From: Saccoglossus kowalevskii
Taxonomy: Eukaryota; Hemichordata; Enteropneusta; Harrimaniidae
NCBI RefSeq assembly: GCF_000003605.2
Contig: NW_003151264.1
Coordinates: forward strand, 245,112 to 278,374
Length of the DNA: 33,263 nt
Direction of reading: 5' to 3'
The translations under genes and the position numbers were made by a program. Below are positions 22,601-32,946 of this stretch, piece by piece. How positions within the stretch are numbered: the stretch's first letter is position 1; every line of letters begins with the position of its first letter. The notes under the pieces were generated by a model that did not search any database, was not told the origin of the DNA, and worked only from the letters and a program-made list of their open reading frames with translations.

Positions 22601-25600
22601 CGCCTTATGTCGTAACTGTTGCATTTATAACACAGGTTAAAGTAAGGGCTTACAACAAATAACATATTTGTTTTATTGGAAGTGCATCTTCAATAGAAGC
22701 AAATGTTGCAATGTGCGCTGGTCTTCTCAATTTTCTTTTCTAAATATGTTTCACACTGTTTTTGACTTGCTAAATAATATAAAAAGACAGGCTCTTTCTT
22801 GCACAATATATTTTACCCAAGACTCGCATATCAGTATTCAAAGAATATAGTGGCCAGCAAATGTTATGAGACAAGCTGCTGCCAAGCAATTGGCCAGTAT
22901 GATGTTTGAATGATGCGCATGGAACTCTGGGAAGAGGGGAATTGTTTGATGTATCATTAAAATACAACTAATTTTGAAACGTGTCTGCCATTCATGCAAG
23001 TGCATGCGCTACCAATAGAGCAAATATGGTACATGAAAAAATATGGCTTCAGTACGCGGTTTGTTTAAGTGACATGAAAGTTGCAGTGCATGTGGATGAA
23101 AAGCTGGTGTGTTGAACAGTTTACCACAGCTGTTGCAATAACTATAGTACACATATTACTTGCATGTCAAAAGTTTCAACCAGAAATTTGTCGGCAATTA
23201 TTGTGCACTGTCTGAATCGTGAATGCAAATTCATGCGAATTTATTGTTACAGTAATGACTTTTCTGCTGGCATTCTGCTTTTTCAAAAAACATGGCTGTA
23301 ATCAAAGACATTTCGTTTTTAAAAAAACAACAGTGACAAATGACAAATAGTTTGAATTAATATTGCAACACAAATATTTGTGTTTTGAATATAGCAAATA
23401 GTGTAGACAACACTTGTCTTTGGGTACCATGGTTTATTTCCTGAATGGAGCCATGAACTGTCAAATGTAGGCAACTCTTGGACAGTTGGACTCTTTGATA
23501 AAAGCAACTAGATTTTAAATCCATTTTGTTTACCTTCCTGGTTGGTAAAACTCACTATTTCCATGCATCTAATTTCCTAATTACAGTAAGCTACTTCATT
23601 TGTGCTTTAAACAAAAATTGTTGCCTTCCCCTTCTTTGTTACTATCTTGAATAACTTTGAAATGCAGTGACCTCTTGCTAATTCGCTAGTGGTAGGATCA
23701 AGGGTCCTGACGTATCAAGGAAATTTTTCGCTTAGACATGCTGCTCATTTGGAGTTAAAAATGGTGGATTATTCACAATGCAGTGAGTTTTATAGGGTTT
23801 TATAAAAGCAGTACTGACTAAAAAACACTTGAAAAAATCACGAGTTGATACCTTGAGTCGATCTGCCGACACGTTTTATGAAGCAGTAAATGATGTGGCA
23901 ATGGGTTATCAATGCCGATGACATTGTCTCGGTATGCAAAACGCTGACACCATTTGATTTGCACTGGCTTTTCAACGACAACTTGCATGGAGCAATGAAT
24001 CATCAGCTATTTTCATTCATTCCAACAACAAAAAAAGCTACTTGGTTGATATCGCGACTTTCTAAGGCATGACTTAGTGAGGGGGTCACTGTATCTAATA
24101 TTCACATCATACAGTAATAAAGACAAGCTTCACTATCTACTATATTAATTAGTCCTACATATGTTAGTAAAGCCCATTGTATATCACAATGTTTCCGGAT
24201 TGCTTGGCGATGAAAGAAAAGTTCATCTTGATGTACTTCACGCTATTGTCTCCTGTTAGTGTATTTTTGTATTCTTTTATATTTTCCTCCTTTGATATAC
24301 ACTTAACTGGAAATTATTGTAGGTTGATGAGAAAACCAGGCAAGCTATGTTTAAATTAAGAACCACATGGAGTGACTATTTCCCAAGCAAACTCCATGCT
24401 TTAGATGTAGGTGTCAATTCCATTGATCCAGCTTGGCCAATTATGGCTGCACCTCCGCCGTCTCCAGCAACTATCCATATCAATCCATCGTTTATTAAAA
24501 AGGTATGTAATTATACTGCTTGTATCAGTTTTTGAGAAGGTAGTTTTTCTTGCTTGCTATTTCTATTCCATCCTTCTATTTAAGCAGATCCTTTCTTTCT
24601 AAGCTTGTAATTTGTATATATTTCGACCATCAAGGTATTTGAAATTTGTTTTCTGTCTTTGCTATTGAAGATTGCCACAGTTTTGAAACTGCATGTTTAT
24701 CCATAATCATTTGTCATCAGACCACTACGCCACCACCCCAACCTGCAATGCCCAAGCCTGTGGTGTCTAAACCAGTGATGCCCAAACCAGCAAATGAGGA
24801 CAGTATGCAGATTGAACAAGAAAACCAAGAAGCCCTTATGAGACAACAGTTGATAGGAAAACAACAAGAATTACTACAGCTCCAGCAAAAGAAACTAGAA
24901 ATGGAGCTGCTACAAACTAAGAATAAAATAACTGCTCAGACCCAAGAGTTAGAACAGAAGAAACTTGAACTCCAGCAGCAGGCGCTAAAGACACAGCAAT
25001 TCAAACAGAAACAGCTGGAACAAGAATTGCTGGCACATGCAAAACAACAGAAACTTCACATGGAACAGATTAAATTAAGACAGCAATACAACAACCAGTC
25101 AAAGACAGAAGAGGTAAGCTAGTGCGCAGGCCAGCACATTGAGATCTGTAGTTGAAGATTCTGCTACTGATTAAGCCATATCTGATCTTTTTACTTAATA
25201 AAATGATGTTGCTTTTCAGTGACCTTTTGGATTTTCTACAATACTTGTATTATGATTTGAATTGCAGGTATCTGCACCTACAAGTAACTCAAGGGATCCC
25301 AGAATGGTGAGCCGTGATCCCAGGAGAGGAAGGGCACCTGGAGCTCAGGTGAAGGTACCATCTCTTCAGGAATTCACACAAGATACATTCGTAGATTCAC
25401 CCGAGCACTCGCCAATAATGGAAACATCAGTCGCTGAAAAAACAAAAAACAAAAAAGTGGAGGATAAAAAACACTCACAAAAAGAAGAAACTGTTAAGCC
25501 GTCAAGAAATTATCGTAAATCAGACAAACCTGAACGCGATACCAAACGTGATAATAGAGACAATAAGAAAAAAGTTGAACCGAAACAAAATAAAGCTGAT

Positions 25601-28600
25601 GAGAGTCGAAGGAATGATAAGCGAGATGATAGAAGTGACAAAGACAGAAAATCAATTCCGAAAAATAGGAACAATGATATTAAAGATGTTACCAAAAATG
25701 GAAAAAGAGAGAAAAGAAAAAATTTTGTCGGAAAGATTGATAAAAAAGAAGCTGATAGAGGAGAACCCTGGAACCAACTTGCCCCAGAACAAAAAAAATC
25801 ACGGTCAAGGTCAAGATCACCTATCAGAAATAGATCCAAGTCTCCAAGATCTTCTGGTAGCTCTCCAAAATTAGAAGATGGTGCTAGGAGAAATAGCAGA
25901 GACAGGTCGAGAGACAGATCTCCTATTCGAGGTAGAGGAAGAGGTAGAGGTAGAGGTAGAGGGGGTAGGAGAAACAGTAGGGAGAGAAAAGACCGAGATG
26001 AGAGACAGAGGCCAAGAGATATTATTAAGGAAAATGCTGGTGCTAATAGTGAAGAAAACAAAGCGTTGAGCAATGTTGGAAGAAGAGGGGAGCGATATGC
26101 AGGTGATGATAGATTTCCCAGAAGGCAGTCTGATTATACTGAAAACTTACCACCAAAGAAAAAGCAAAGGATGGGGCCACAGTTTCCTCAAGGGAATTAT
26201 TGGTAAGAACATTACATTAAAATCCTATAGGTCATTATTAGAACTGCTTTTAAAAATGGTAAAACGCCTGTATATTCACTAGTGCTCAAGTTACCACACC
26301 ATGTCTTCCATATTGTCTTGTATGTTGCTGCAAATTACTCGTATGGAATGTTGGTGTAGCAGTTGGCAATAACTTTCGCTGAAAAGACATCTCACTATCT
26401 GTTAGATATAGTAAAAAAGGTATTTTCAATGATTCATCCCTTCAGCAAAAATAAAAAAAAAAGCAAGTGACAATAAAGTAATTGATGTATGTACACATAG
26501 GACACGACTATTTTCCTGGTGTCCCTTAGGTAGCTTGTGATGATGTTTCAAGGATATATACTTCAGTGTAATTGCAATGCAATTAATATTCCATTATAGG
26601 GGAAGAAATGCACCTGGAATGGATCGACAAAGACCAAAACTGCCTCCTATCCCAAAGAAGAGGCCTGAGAGGAGGCGGAGCCTGGATCCAGCTGTAAAGA
26701 TACCCAAAGAACTAACACTGAAAAAACAGAAAGAAATTCTAGAACAGGTAGGTAGTACATTTCTGCTTATTTCATAATTTGGCAAAAATGCATTATTTGT
26801 TTAATATTGACAGTTTCACTCCCCTACATATGTCCAGTGTTCACAGACCCATTGTCATGATGATAAGCGTAGGCTACCGGTAATGGTCATTGCTCAAATG
26901 CAAATTTGTCATCATACTGGCACGGTACATGTACATTTCATCAAATAACTAATATGCTTTCAATCAAGTGTCAGTCATGTCTATATAAAGTGTCAACTCC
27001 AAAATGTCTTGTTGGTTCTTTATTGTTGTCATGCTCTTATTCTAGGCTGAAAGACAATTGCATTCAGGACAACTGAGTCATGAGCAACATCAAGAACTTT
27101 TGAAACAACTGCATGACTTGTACCAAATGCAACGAGTAAGGTTGAATGAGAGGAGTGATGCAGAGTATGACTCCACCTGTGATTGGCCAGCAGACAAGGA
27201 CTATGATGCAAGGAGGGATCCCCCTAGGGAATACAACTACCAGGATATTGAACATAGATCTGATAGTCTACCTGTTAAAGATGCTTCTGGAAATGCACCA
27301 CAGGATGTTGATGAAAGGGTGTTAGATACTGTGGGAAAAGCAGATAATGATAATGAGGACGATGATTTGTTTGGAGGAAACGGCGCAAAAGGTGACATTG
27401 ATATGAGGCAGTTAATACTGCCAGGAGACCCTCCTCGGCAGTCGCATCCTGGATCAAGATCAACTGGATCAGGGCCAGCTGCTCAGAGTCAAAACTATCC
27501 ACCGCCATTAATGTCGATTGAAACTCGTCCTACCATGAAGCGTGACAAAGAAAAATCCGCAATGAATGAGGATTCAATGTTTGGTTCTACTGATAGGGAC
27601 ATGAGAATCATGGATGATCGAGATCCTGCACCATTTGGTTTACAGGACAGAGATATGAGACAACTACCACCACCAGGGCAAGGACCTTTACGTTTTCCTC
27701 ATCCAATGGAGGGAGGTAGACCTCCTATGCGCCCAATAGTGCCTGTCTCTCAACCTGGTGCTCAAGGTAAAATGCAGCTGAGACCTCGTAGTGGTAATAT
27801 GATGATTCCAACAACTTCTGCTGGTGGCATGCAGCCACAATTCCTGTTGCCTAATCAAATGCCTATTCAACGTCCATTAGGGTATGTATATTGTAATACA
27901 TGAACGATGCTGTCAAATGAAATTACTGGTACTGTCTTTTAATGCTATAGTCAACAAACATTATTATTTGATTGTTAGAACATTCTTTGTATTCATTCTA
28001 TTTACAGTACAGGGTAAAGGCTACTGTCAACATTTATTTCATGGTGGTCACCTAAATAATTTGCACACAGCCATTATTCGTTGCATTTTGAACTAAGTCT
28101 GAAAACATCGTTGAAATAACTCACCTCTGTGTGTGCGCGTGTTCCTGTTGTCCACATGTGTATTTGTATTTTGCCTGGGCTGACAATGTTAAAATTTTAG
28201 ACCTCGCACATATAAGCACTTGTATTAACTTTACGGCCCAACTCAAGATGGTGGAATGATGGCTATTTACTGTTAATGAAAAGTGACACAACCAGCAGTT
28301 TTGCAATATATAGCTCATTGTTACACTAACAAAGTAGCAATATTGACATCAGCTTACCATTGCCATACTGCTGGTTGTGTTGCACACAACGGCACATGTT
28401 CTGATGTGTTTTCTTAATGAATAGAACATGTAGTCACATGTTATAATGCATTACCATGGGGAATCAAACGTGAAGTCACATATTTTTTATCATTTAAGCT
28501 ATGACGTCATATAAAACTACTCATTTGTGTAAATTTGAAATTCAGTGTGTACTTTCCCTTGCAAATCTGGCTAGTATTTGTCATGCCTTGTTATCCCTTT

Positions 28601-31083
28601 TCTCTATATTCTATTTTGAAAATATTTGTTCACTGAAAATTATGAATTCAATTTCATGTGCAATGATTTTGTTTTGCAGTCAAGGTCAAGAACATCAACC
28701 ATTGGGCATTTCTGGTCCACAGGGGCAACCACAAGTGAGTATGTCTGATGCACCTGGACCACAGTTAATGGGTATGTCAGGTGGATCAGGGCAACAACCA
28801 ATGGGCATACCTGGTGGATCAGGGCAACAATCAATGGGCATCCCTGGTGGACCAGGGCAACAATCAATGGGCATTCCTGGTGGATCAGGGCAACAACCAT
28901 TGGGCATACCTGGTGGATCAGGGCAACAACCAATGGGCATACCTGGTGGACCAGGGCAACAACCAATGGGCATGACAGGTGGACTAGGGCAACAACCAAT
29001 GGGCATGACAGGTGGACTAGGGCAGCAACCAATGGGCATACCTGGTGGACCAGGGCAGCAACCAATAGGTATGACTGGTGGACAAGGGCAGCAACCAATA
29101 GGCATGGCTGGTGGACAAGGACAGCAACCAATGGGCATGACTCGTGGACTAGGGCAGCAACCAGTGGGCATGCCGGGTGGACCAGGGCAACAACCAATGA
29201 GTATTCTTGCTGGACCAGGACAACAACCATTGGGCATGGCTGGTGGACCAGGGCAACAACTAATGGGCATGACTGGTGGACCAGGGCAACAACCAGTGGG
29301 CATGTCTGGCGGACCAGGGCAACAACCAATAAGTGGACTGGCACCGCAGGCACTAGGTATGCTTGCTGGACCAGGGCAACCAGCAATGGGCATGGCTGGT
29401 GGACCAATGCAACAACTAATGGGCATGCCTGGTGGACCAGGACAGCAACCAATGGGCTTACAGCAATTACCACAACCCTTGATGAATCAACCCATGATGC
29501 AATTGACAGGACCATTACACCCAGCAGTGAGCATGACTGGTGGACAAGCACAGCAACCAATGGGGCGACAACCAATGCAGGCATCATTGATGCAACAGAC
29601 TGGACTATTAAAACAACAAACAGGCACTGGTAAGTGGCATACACTGAACACTCGCAGGATGCATTTTTATGTGGAGTAAGACTTGCATACAGACTCTTGT
29701 GTATTTTTTGGTGTGTTTTTTTAAAAATATAAGTATATAAGTGGCGAAAGTCGGGTCATTGCAAAATTAAACAAGAGACTTTTGACCCTTGCAAGGATCC
29801 CCTTGCTATTATCATTAATCGGCATTTTGATGATGTCACAAATTTGATGGGCGGAGCATGCATATGTATAAGTTTAAATTCTTTCAAGGTGGCAGTGAGT
29901 AGTGGGTGATTGCTAGTACACCATCGATAGTACGCCGACAAGAACAAGATTCACAACTATTGTATCATTGAGAACTCAGGAATACATTTGTATTGTATGT
30001 TTGGTCAAAGATAGAAAAATTGGTTAACCTTAGAAGATGGTTCAAAGCTGGCTGGAAGATGCTTGCCTGAAATTGAGTTGCCAGTTGTTGATTTGATAAA
30101 CCAACACTTATTAAACACTCACACAAACATGGCAACCAGAAGTGTATGCTTAAACGTCTTCTTGGTTTTAATTCCATTATGAAAAATCTCAAAGAATGGA
30201 ATATTAATGACCCTGTCAATCATGCATCACGCACCTAACCCAGACAGGTGACAGTCATCATTGGTGTCGCAAGAGAGTATCTACAAGTCCCTTGTTTTTA
30301 TTTCATGGTAACCCAGCTTTCGCCATTTTTTACACTCCCATATTTTATTTTACTGAAAAGAATCAAAGACTGTATGCAATGCTACTGTGGAGTTTAAACA
30401 CTACTCTGAAGGATAAAAATGGATGAACTACTGTAAAACATGTTGAAAAAGCTGCATTCAATTTTAGCGAATTGTGGTAAAATGACGTAATAGCGAAATA
30501 TTGATTTAGCGAATCTCTCTTGTCATTTTTTATTTCTTTGTTTGGCGGCCATTTTGAATTGATAATAAAGTCATTAGCGGCATCTTGAATTAGCGAATCA
30601 ATTCTCTCGCTAAATTTGCGAAAAAGACATGCTCGTGTGAAAGACATGTTTTACAGTATGTATGGTGAAATACTTTGCGTGTTATATTAAAAATTTAAAT
30701 TCTTATTTTAAAGACATTTATTTCTGGGTGCTTGTGATGTACTGGTTGTTGGTATTTTTGAGAATTGGTATTGTTGGATTGTGCTTAACTGTATTGTACA
30801 TTCATCCCTTAGCTACTCCTCCATTACAAGAACAAATGGCTACACAGGTTGATGTTAACAGTTTATTTGCCAAGCTTCTGCAGAGTGGTATCATCCCTGG
30901 TGGGGGAAATTCGCCACACACTGAAGCAAAGGGAGTAGAACCCCTGCCGCTTCCATTGAATCAACCTGACGTGTCATCATCACAAGAAAAGAAAATGGCA
31001 GTTGAAGAAGAAGAATTTGAAGATGATGAAGAAGAAGAGTTTATTATTCCGGAAATAGGATTTTATCCGGAAGAACTCCGGGT
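16482..31083 (+). CDS. PCF11: PCF11 cleavage and polyadenylation factor subunit, nine exons visible, 3' end outside window
   Basis: Joining nine exons (16482-16640, 19279-19404, 24323-24502, 24721-25113, 25268-26202, 26600-26747, 27046-27881, 28680-29629, 30813-31083) gives 1332 codons plus two bases; human PCF11 is about 1555 residues. PCF11 binds the phosphorylated RNA polymerase II C-terminal domain and acts in 3'-end cleavage and termination in the nucleus. Residues 1 to about 135 form the CID, with DLTVNSKPLINMLTMLAEEN, LPVLYLLDSILKNVG and NPSF after the linker. A Gln/Leu-rich coiled coil follows (about 180-280), then an RDPR/SR/RG-rich basic region (287-597), IPKELT in exon 6, an 11-residue tandem repeat in exon 8 and a final VDVNSLFAKLLQSGIIP block. 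The C-terminal CxxC zinc-finger exons lie to the right. All introns are GT-AG and all phases close. Confidence 0.96.
16641..19278 (+). other. PCF11 intron 1
   Basis: A 2.6 kb intron without a convincing exon. It has a good polyadenylation signal at 17531 and another AATAAA at 18804. Otherwise it is plain AT-rich sequence with a short GT run near 18770. Confidence 0.8.
17531..17536 (+). terminator. Candidate premature poly(A) site in PCF11 intron 1
   Basis: AATAAA is followed by a CA-containing cleavage window (about 17543-17550) and GT-rich TATGTCTGAGTGTTTCTTGT (17553-17572), with a G-rich GGGAGGGAGGGAGGGG block just upstream. A transcript ended here would encode exon 1 plus five intron codons. 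Human PCF11 is known to limit its own expression by an intron 1 poly(A) site; equivalence here is inference. Confidence 0.4.
19279..19404 (+). CDS. PCF11: PCF11 exon 2
   Basis: Forty-two codons, phase 0 at both ends, after CTATACAG. EKLPVLYLLDSILKNVG is the central CID helix region that contacts the RNA polymerase II tail in the family. It ends CGVFEK. Confidence 0.96.
19729..20133 (+). mobile_element. MITE family B copy, split by a nested family A MITE
   Basis: The outer left end TACTGTAAAACATGTTG and outer right end AAGTGTTTTACAGTA match the intact family B element at 30429-30658, also in subterminal sequence (GCTGC...ATTTTAG on the left, GAATTTGCTAAAATAACATG on the right). Removing the inner element leaves about 202 bp, close to the 230 bp of the intact copy. 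Confidence 0.65.
19792..19994 (+). mobile_element. MITE family A, copy 2 (203 bp), nested in family B
   Basis: Nearly identical to the element at 10292, in the same orientation, with TACTGTAGAATACTTTATTT and the matching inverted end CCACAGTA. Confidence 0.82.
20265..20597 (+). pseudogene. Possible decayed coding remnant in PCF11 intron 2, unidentified
   Basis: One frame (20270-20359) reads LGKLSEVNEEVAIKLAGEIL and on through CSCYQC to a stop. A second frame then continues as VSVGDKNILTNEELNPDLVN to a stop at 20597. Both have an amino-acid mix more protein-like than the surrounding AT-rich sequence. I do not recognise the family, and a chance open frame is possible. Confidence 0.2.
21071..21266 (+). 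mobile_element. MITE family A, copy 3 (196 bp)
   Basis: Starts TACTGTAGAATACTTTATTT and ends AAAGTATTCCACAGTA. It lacks the short GAAAATTAATTCCAGC segment present near the right end of copies 1 and 2. Confidence 0.8.
24323..24502 (+). CDS. PCF11: PCF11 exon 3
   Basis: Sixty codons, phase 0. VDEKTRQAMFKLRTTWSDYF finishes the CID. ALDVGVNSIDPAWPI and IHINPSFIKK match the conserved linker of human PCF11. Confidence 0.96.
24721..25113 (+). CDS. PCF11: PCF11 exon 4 (Q-rich coiled coil)
   Basis: 131 codons. A Pro-rich start (TTTPPPQPAMPKP) is followed by about 90 residues of Gln/Leu/Lys heptad-like sequence, including RQQLIGKQQELLQLQQKKLE, which matches the human RQQLLAKQKQLLELQQKKLE region. The predicted coil is longer than in human. 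Acceptor TTGTCATCAG, donor GTAAGC. Confidence 0.95.
25268..26202 (+). CDS. PCF11: PCF11 exon 5 (basic RD/RS/RG-rich region)
   Basis: 311 codons plus two bases. It opens with paired RDPR motifs (SNSRDPRMVSRDPRR), as in human. A Lys/Arg/Asp/Glu-rich disordered stretch follows, then SRSRSRSPIRNRSKSP and a GRGRGRGRGRGG run near residue 525. These features suit RNA or protein condensate contacts and arginine methylation. The long open frame on the opposite strand (25510-26073) is a shadow of this composition. Confidence 0.94.
26372..26482 (-). repeat. Degenerate MITE family A fragment
   Basis: Reads like the reverse of copies 1-3 (TTTCGCTGAAAAGACAT and ATTCATCCCTTCAGCAAAAA) but lacks clear terminal repeats. 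Confidence 0.5.
26600..26747 (+). CDS. PCF11: PCF11 exon 6
   Basis: Completes Trp598, then 49 codons. RRRSLDPAVKIPKELTLKKQ aligns with the human RLSVDANLQIPKEL block. Acceptor CCATTATAG, donor GTAGGT. Confidence 0.94.
27046..27881 (+). CDS. PCF11: PCF11 exon 7
   Basis: 278 codons plus two bases. ERQLHSGQLSHEQHQELLKQ continues the conserved helix after IPKEL. Then come acidic NDNEDDDLFGG, two DMRQL motifs and a Pro/Met-rich tail. Donor GG|GTATGT. Confidence 0.94.
28680..29629 (+). CDS. PCF11: PCF11 exon 8 (11-residue tandem repeat)
   Basis: Starts after TTTTGCAG, completes Gly926 and runs 316 codons plus one base. Its core is about 20 copies of an 11-residue unit of the form GGPGQQPMGMP. It ends with LLKQQTGTG and donor GTAAGT. 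Coding frame and splice phases hold through the array, so the repeat is translated. Confidence 0.93.
28780..29457 (+). repeat. 33-bp coding minisatellite, about 20 units
   Basis: Unit GGTGGACCAGGGCAACAACC plus 13 bases ending in ATGGGCATGCCT-like sequence. The first 17 units stay in strict 33-bp register; the later ones are more degenerate. Variation is mainly at residue 3 (Ser/Pro/Leu/Gln) and residues 10-11. Confidence 0.92.
29630..30812 (+). other. PCF11 intron 8
   Basis: A 1.2 kb intron with GTAAGT donor and CCCTTAG acceptor. It contains the intact family B MITE at 30429-30658 and nothing else I can support. Confidence 0.8.
30429..30658 (+). mobile_element. MITE family B, intact copy (230 bp)
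   Basis: Perfect 15-bp inverted ends, TACTGTAAAACATGT and its inverse, flanked by TA. The interior has repeated TTAGCGAAT-type words. Confidence 0.75.
30813..31083 (+). CDS. PCF11: PCF11 exon 9 (last exon in window)
   Basis: After TCCCTTAG it encodes ATPPLQEQMATQVDVNSLFA and on to GIIPGGG, then a Glu/Asp run and FIIPEIGFYPEELRV. It ends at donor GTAAGT (31084) in phase 2. In the family the next exon begins the CxxC zinc-finger region; it is not found before 33263. Confidence 0.9.
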
Positions 31084-31279
31084 GTAAGTTGTTATTCACG
31101 AGTATATTTACATTGGCCTTAAATATGCTACTTTGTATGGGAACAGAATTAACCATTGTCTGGTTTTTGGTGTATGCCATATTCTGTTATATCAGCAACT
31201 AATTTACTTTTTGCAAAGTTAGTTTGTGGTACACAACAACTCAAATTTATACTAATTAACTTACTCTAGCATTTAATAG

Positions 31280-31491
31280 TACTGTAAAATACTTTATTTT
31301 AGCTGGAGTTAATTTTTGCTAAAAAGACATTTGGGGTGTTTTGTATGATATTTATTTCCATTGATTTTTGACAAGTTGAATGTAAAATATCGAAAAAATG
31401 GTATATTCGCTGGATTTTATTTTCACTGAATCATTCCTCCAGCGAAAATAGCGAAAATTAATTCCAAGCAAAAATAAAGTATTGTACAGTA
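31280..31491 (-). mobile_element. MITE family A, copy 4 (212 bp, inverted)
   Basis: Ends are TACTGTAAAATACTTTATTT and the inverse of TACTGTACAATACTTTATTT. The interior matches the reverse complement of the copy at 10292 but is more diverged. Confidence 0.78.
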
Positions 31492-32460
31492 CCGTTAAAG
31501 TCCTAATATAAACCGCATACGTAATAGTAACCGCACCCCCAATTCCGGCTTTGGGGTTAAAGAGTTCTTAACAAAAATTGAAAACTTGAAAAGTACCTAT
31601 TACTAACCGCATCCCCAATTCAACAAGACCGCAACTGACTTCATTGTTTCAACCAGCTGTTCCAAAACGGCATTGTTCCTAATCCTATTCATTTGTTTTG
31701 ACAACATGCCTAAAAATATTCACACCTATTTATTGTTCAGCGGTGATAAGATGTCAGACAGGCAATGAAACTGCTTTTGTTCTGGCGGCGACCTCTGTCA
31801 ATACTCTTTCTGTTTTTAATGTCGAAAAATCAGACTGTCATCGCAATCAGTCTTGCGTGCCAGCAGAGGTCAACACGTGAAAATTGCCGTAGTCGCTGGT
31901 TCCGTAAAAAAGGCATCCCAGTTTCGTTGCTATTTTTCACTGCAAGTCCTTATTTCGCCTCTGTTGTATTTCCACTGGATATCCATGTATTTTTTTCATT
32001 CACAGTGTTCAAATATCGCTTTAAAATGGGGGTTTTAAACGGGAATATCCAATGACCTCTGTAGGCCAAACGACACTGTCATCAATTACCGTTGGTTTGA
32101 ATATTTAAACACGATCACTGTGTCGTTGCCCCGGTAATTCCCGCCCTACTGTTCCATATGTATATTCCTAATAAAGAATCCTGCCAAATAAGGAAAACTT
32201 CTTCCGAATATATGAATAAATTACACACTAATTTGACTGTGTGGCGGGAATATGCAAGGTTTTTCAGTGGTTGTCAGACACGATCATTCAGTTGACCTCC
32301 ACTGCGTATTTGCATTTGTTTGTAAACACAGCTGACTTGTAATCGAACAAATTAAATTCCTGTCGAGTATTTTTGGATTTTGTATGCAATTATTCACAAC
32401 TATTTGTGTGATACGTTTGAAGTTTTAACTCAGTGATGAATTTCCAAACTGTGTACCGGG

Positions 32461-32946
32461 ATGCCACAACAACCGGCCGACTCGGAGCTGTCATCGCAAA
32501 CTGATCGTGACGCAATTCTGAGATTTTTCGATGAGTCTGATTCAGACACTGAGTTTGAAGGCTTTATAGTGGAAGAAATAGACGAAGGGAGATTGAGATG
32601 TGAATTGCTATGCCAAAATACCAACTGTGGCAGTGACATCGATCCTAATGAACTGTTAGACTTGCTGAATGCCGATGCCGACAATGACTCGGACTCTGAT
32701 GCCGATGACATCGCCGATACACCAAACATCTGGTCAAATGAAAGGACCGACGTGAACATTCCAGCAAATGACGACCAGTTTTCAGGTCCAAGACATGGTG
32801 TTGGTTTCGACGGGGAACCACTGGATTTTTTTAAATTATATTTTACGGACGATTTTTTGTATTTGTTGGTCGGGGCACAGTCCCTCTATCACCGGTCTCG
32901 AAACGGCCGCTGTCCTATTGTCCTATTGCGCGTAGCGGGTAAATAA
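32461..32946 (+). pseudogene. piggyBac-type transposase N-terminal fragment
   Basis: A 161-codon frame with the usual piggyBac-derived N-terminus: an acidic low-complexity leader (FDESDSDTEFEGF, NDSDSDADD), then PLDFFKLYFTDDFLYLLV (from 32818), which starts the DDE_Tnp_1_7 domain. Homology stops about there. The expected ETNRYA-type continuation is missing, and the frame ends after 26 unrelated residues. No catalytic Asp region is present in the window, so the copy is truncated or interrupted. It lies in sense orientation in a PCF11 intron. Confidence 0.6.

Larger units (their letters stand above)
19405..24322 (+). other. PCF11 intron 2
   Basis: A 4.9 kb intron, the largest complete one seen. 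It contains a GT microsatellite (19567-19585), a nested MITE pair (19729-20133), a possible decayed coding patch (20265-20597) and a third MITE (21071-21266). From 21300 to 24322 I see only AT-rich sequence; the short frames there show no family resemblance. Confidence 0.8.

Noticed and set aside
25510-26073. 187-codon minus-strand frame
   Set aside because: It mirrors the Arg/Lys/Glu-rich PCF11 exon 5 and gives Leu/Ser/Phe low complexity with no family signal.
28501-28679. Upstream extension of the exon 8 open frame
   Set aside because: It is intronic: a clear TTTTGCAG acceptor sits at 28679, and exon 7 joins in phase 2 at 28680.
28780-29457. Regular repeat spacing suggesting a CRISPR-like array
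   Set aside because: The units are contiguous without unique spacers, lie in a spliced exon and stay in one reading frame.
28640-29644. Long open frames on the minus strand (334 and 243 codons) opposite PCF11 exon 8
   Set aside because: They arise because a 33-bp unit without stops in several frames is repeated in tandem. The plus frame alone fits the splice sites and PCF11 phases.
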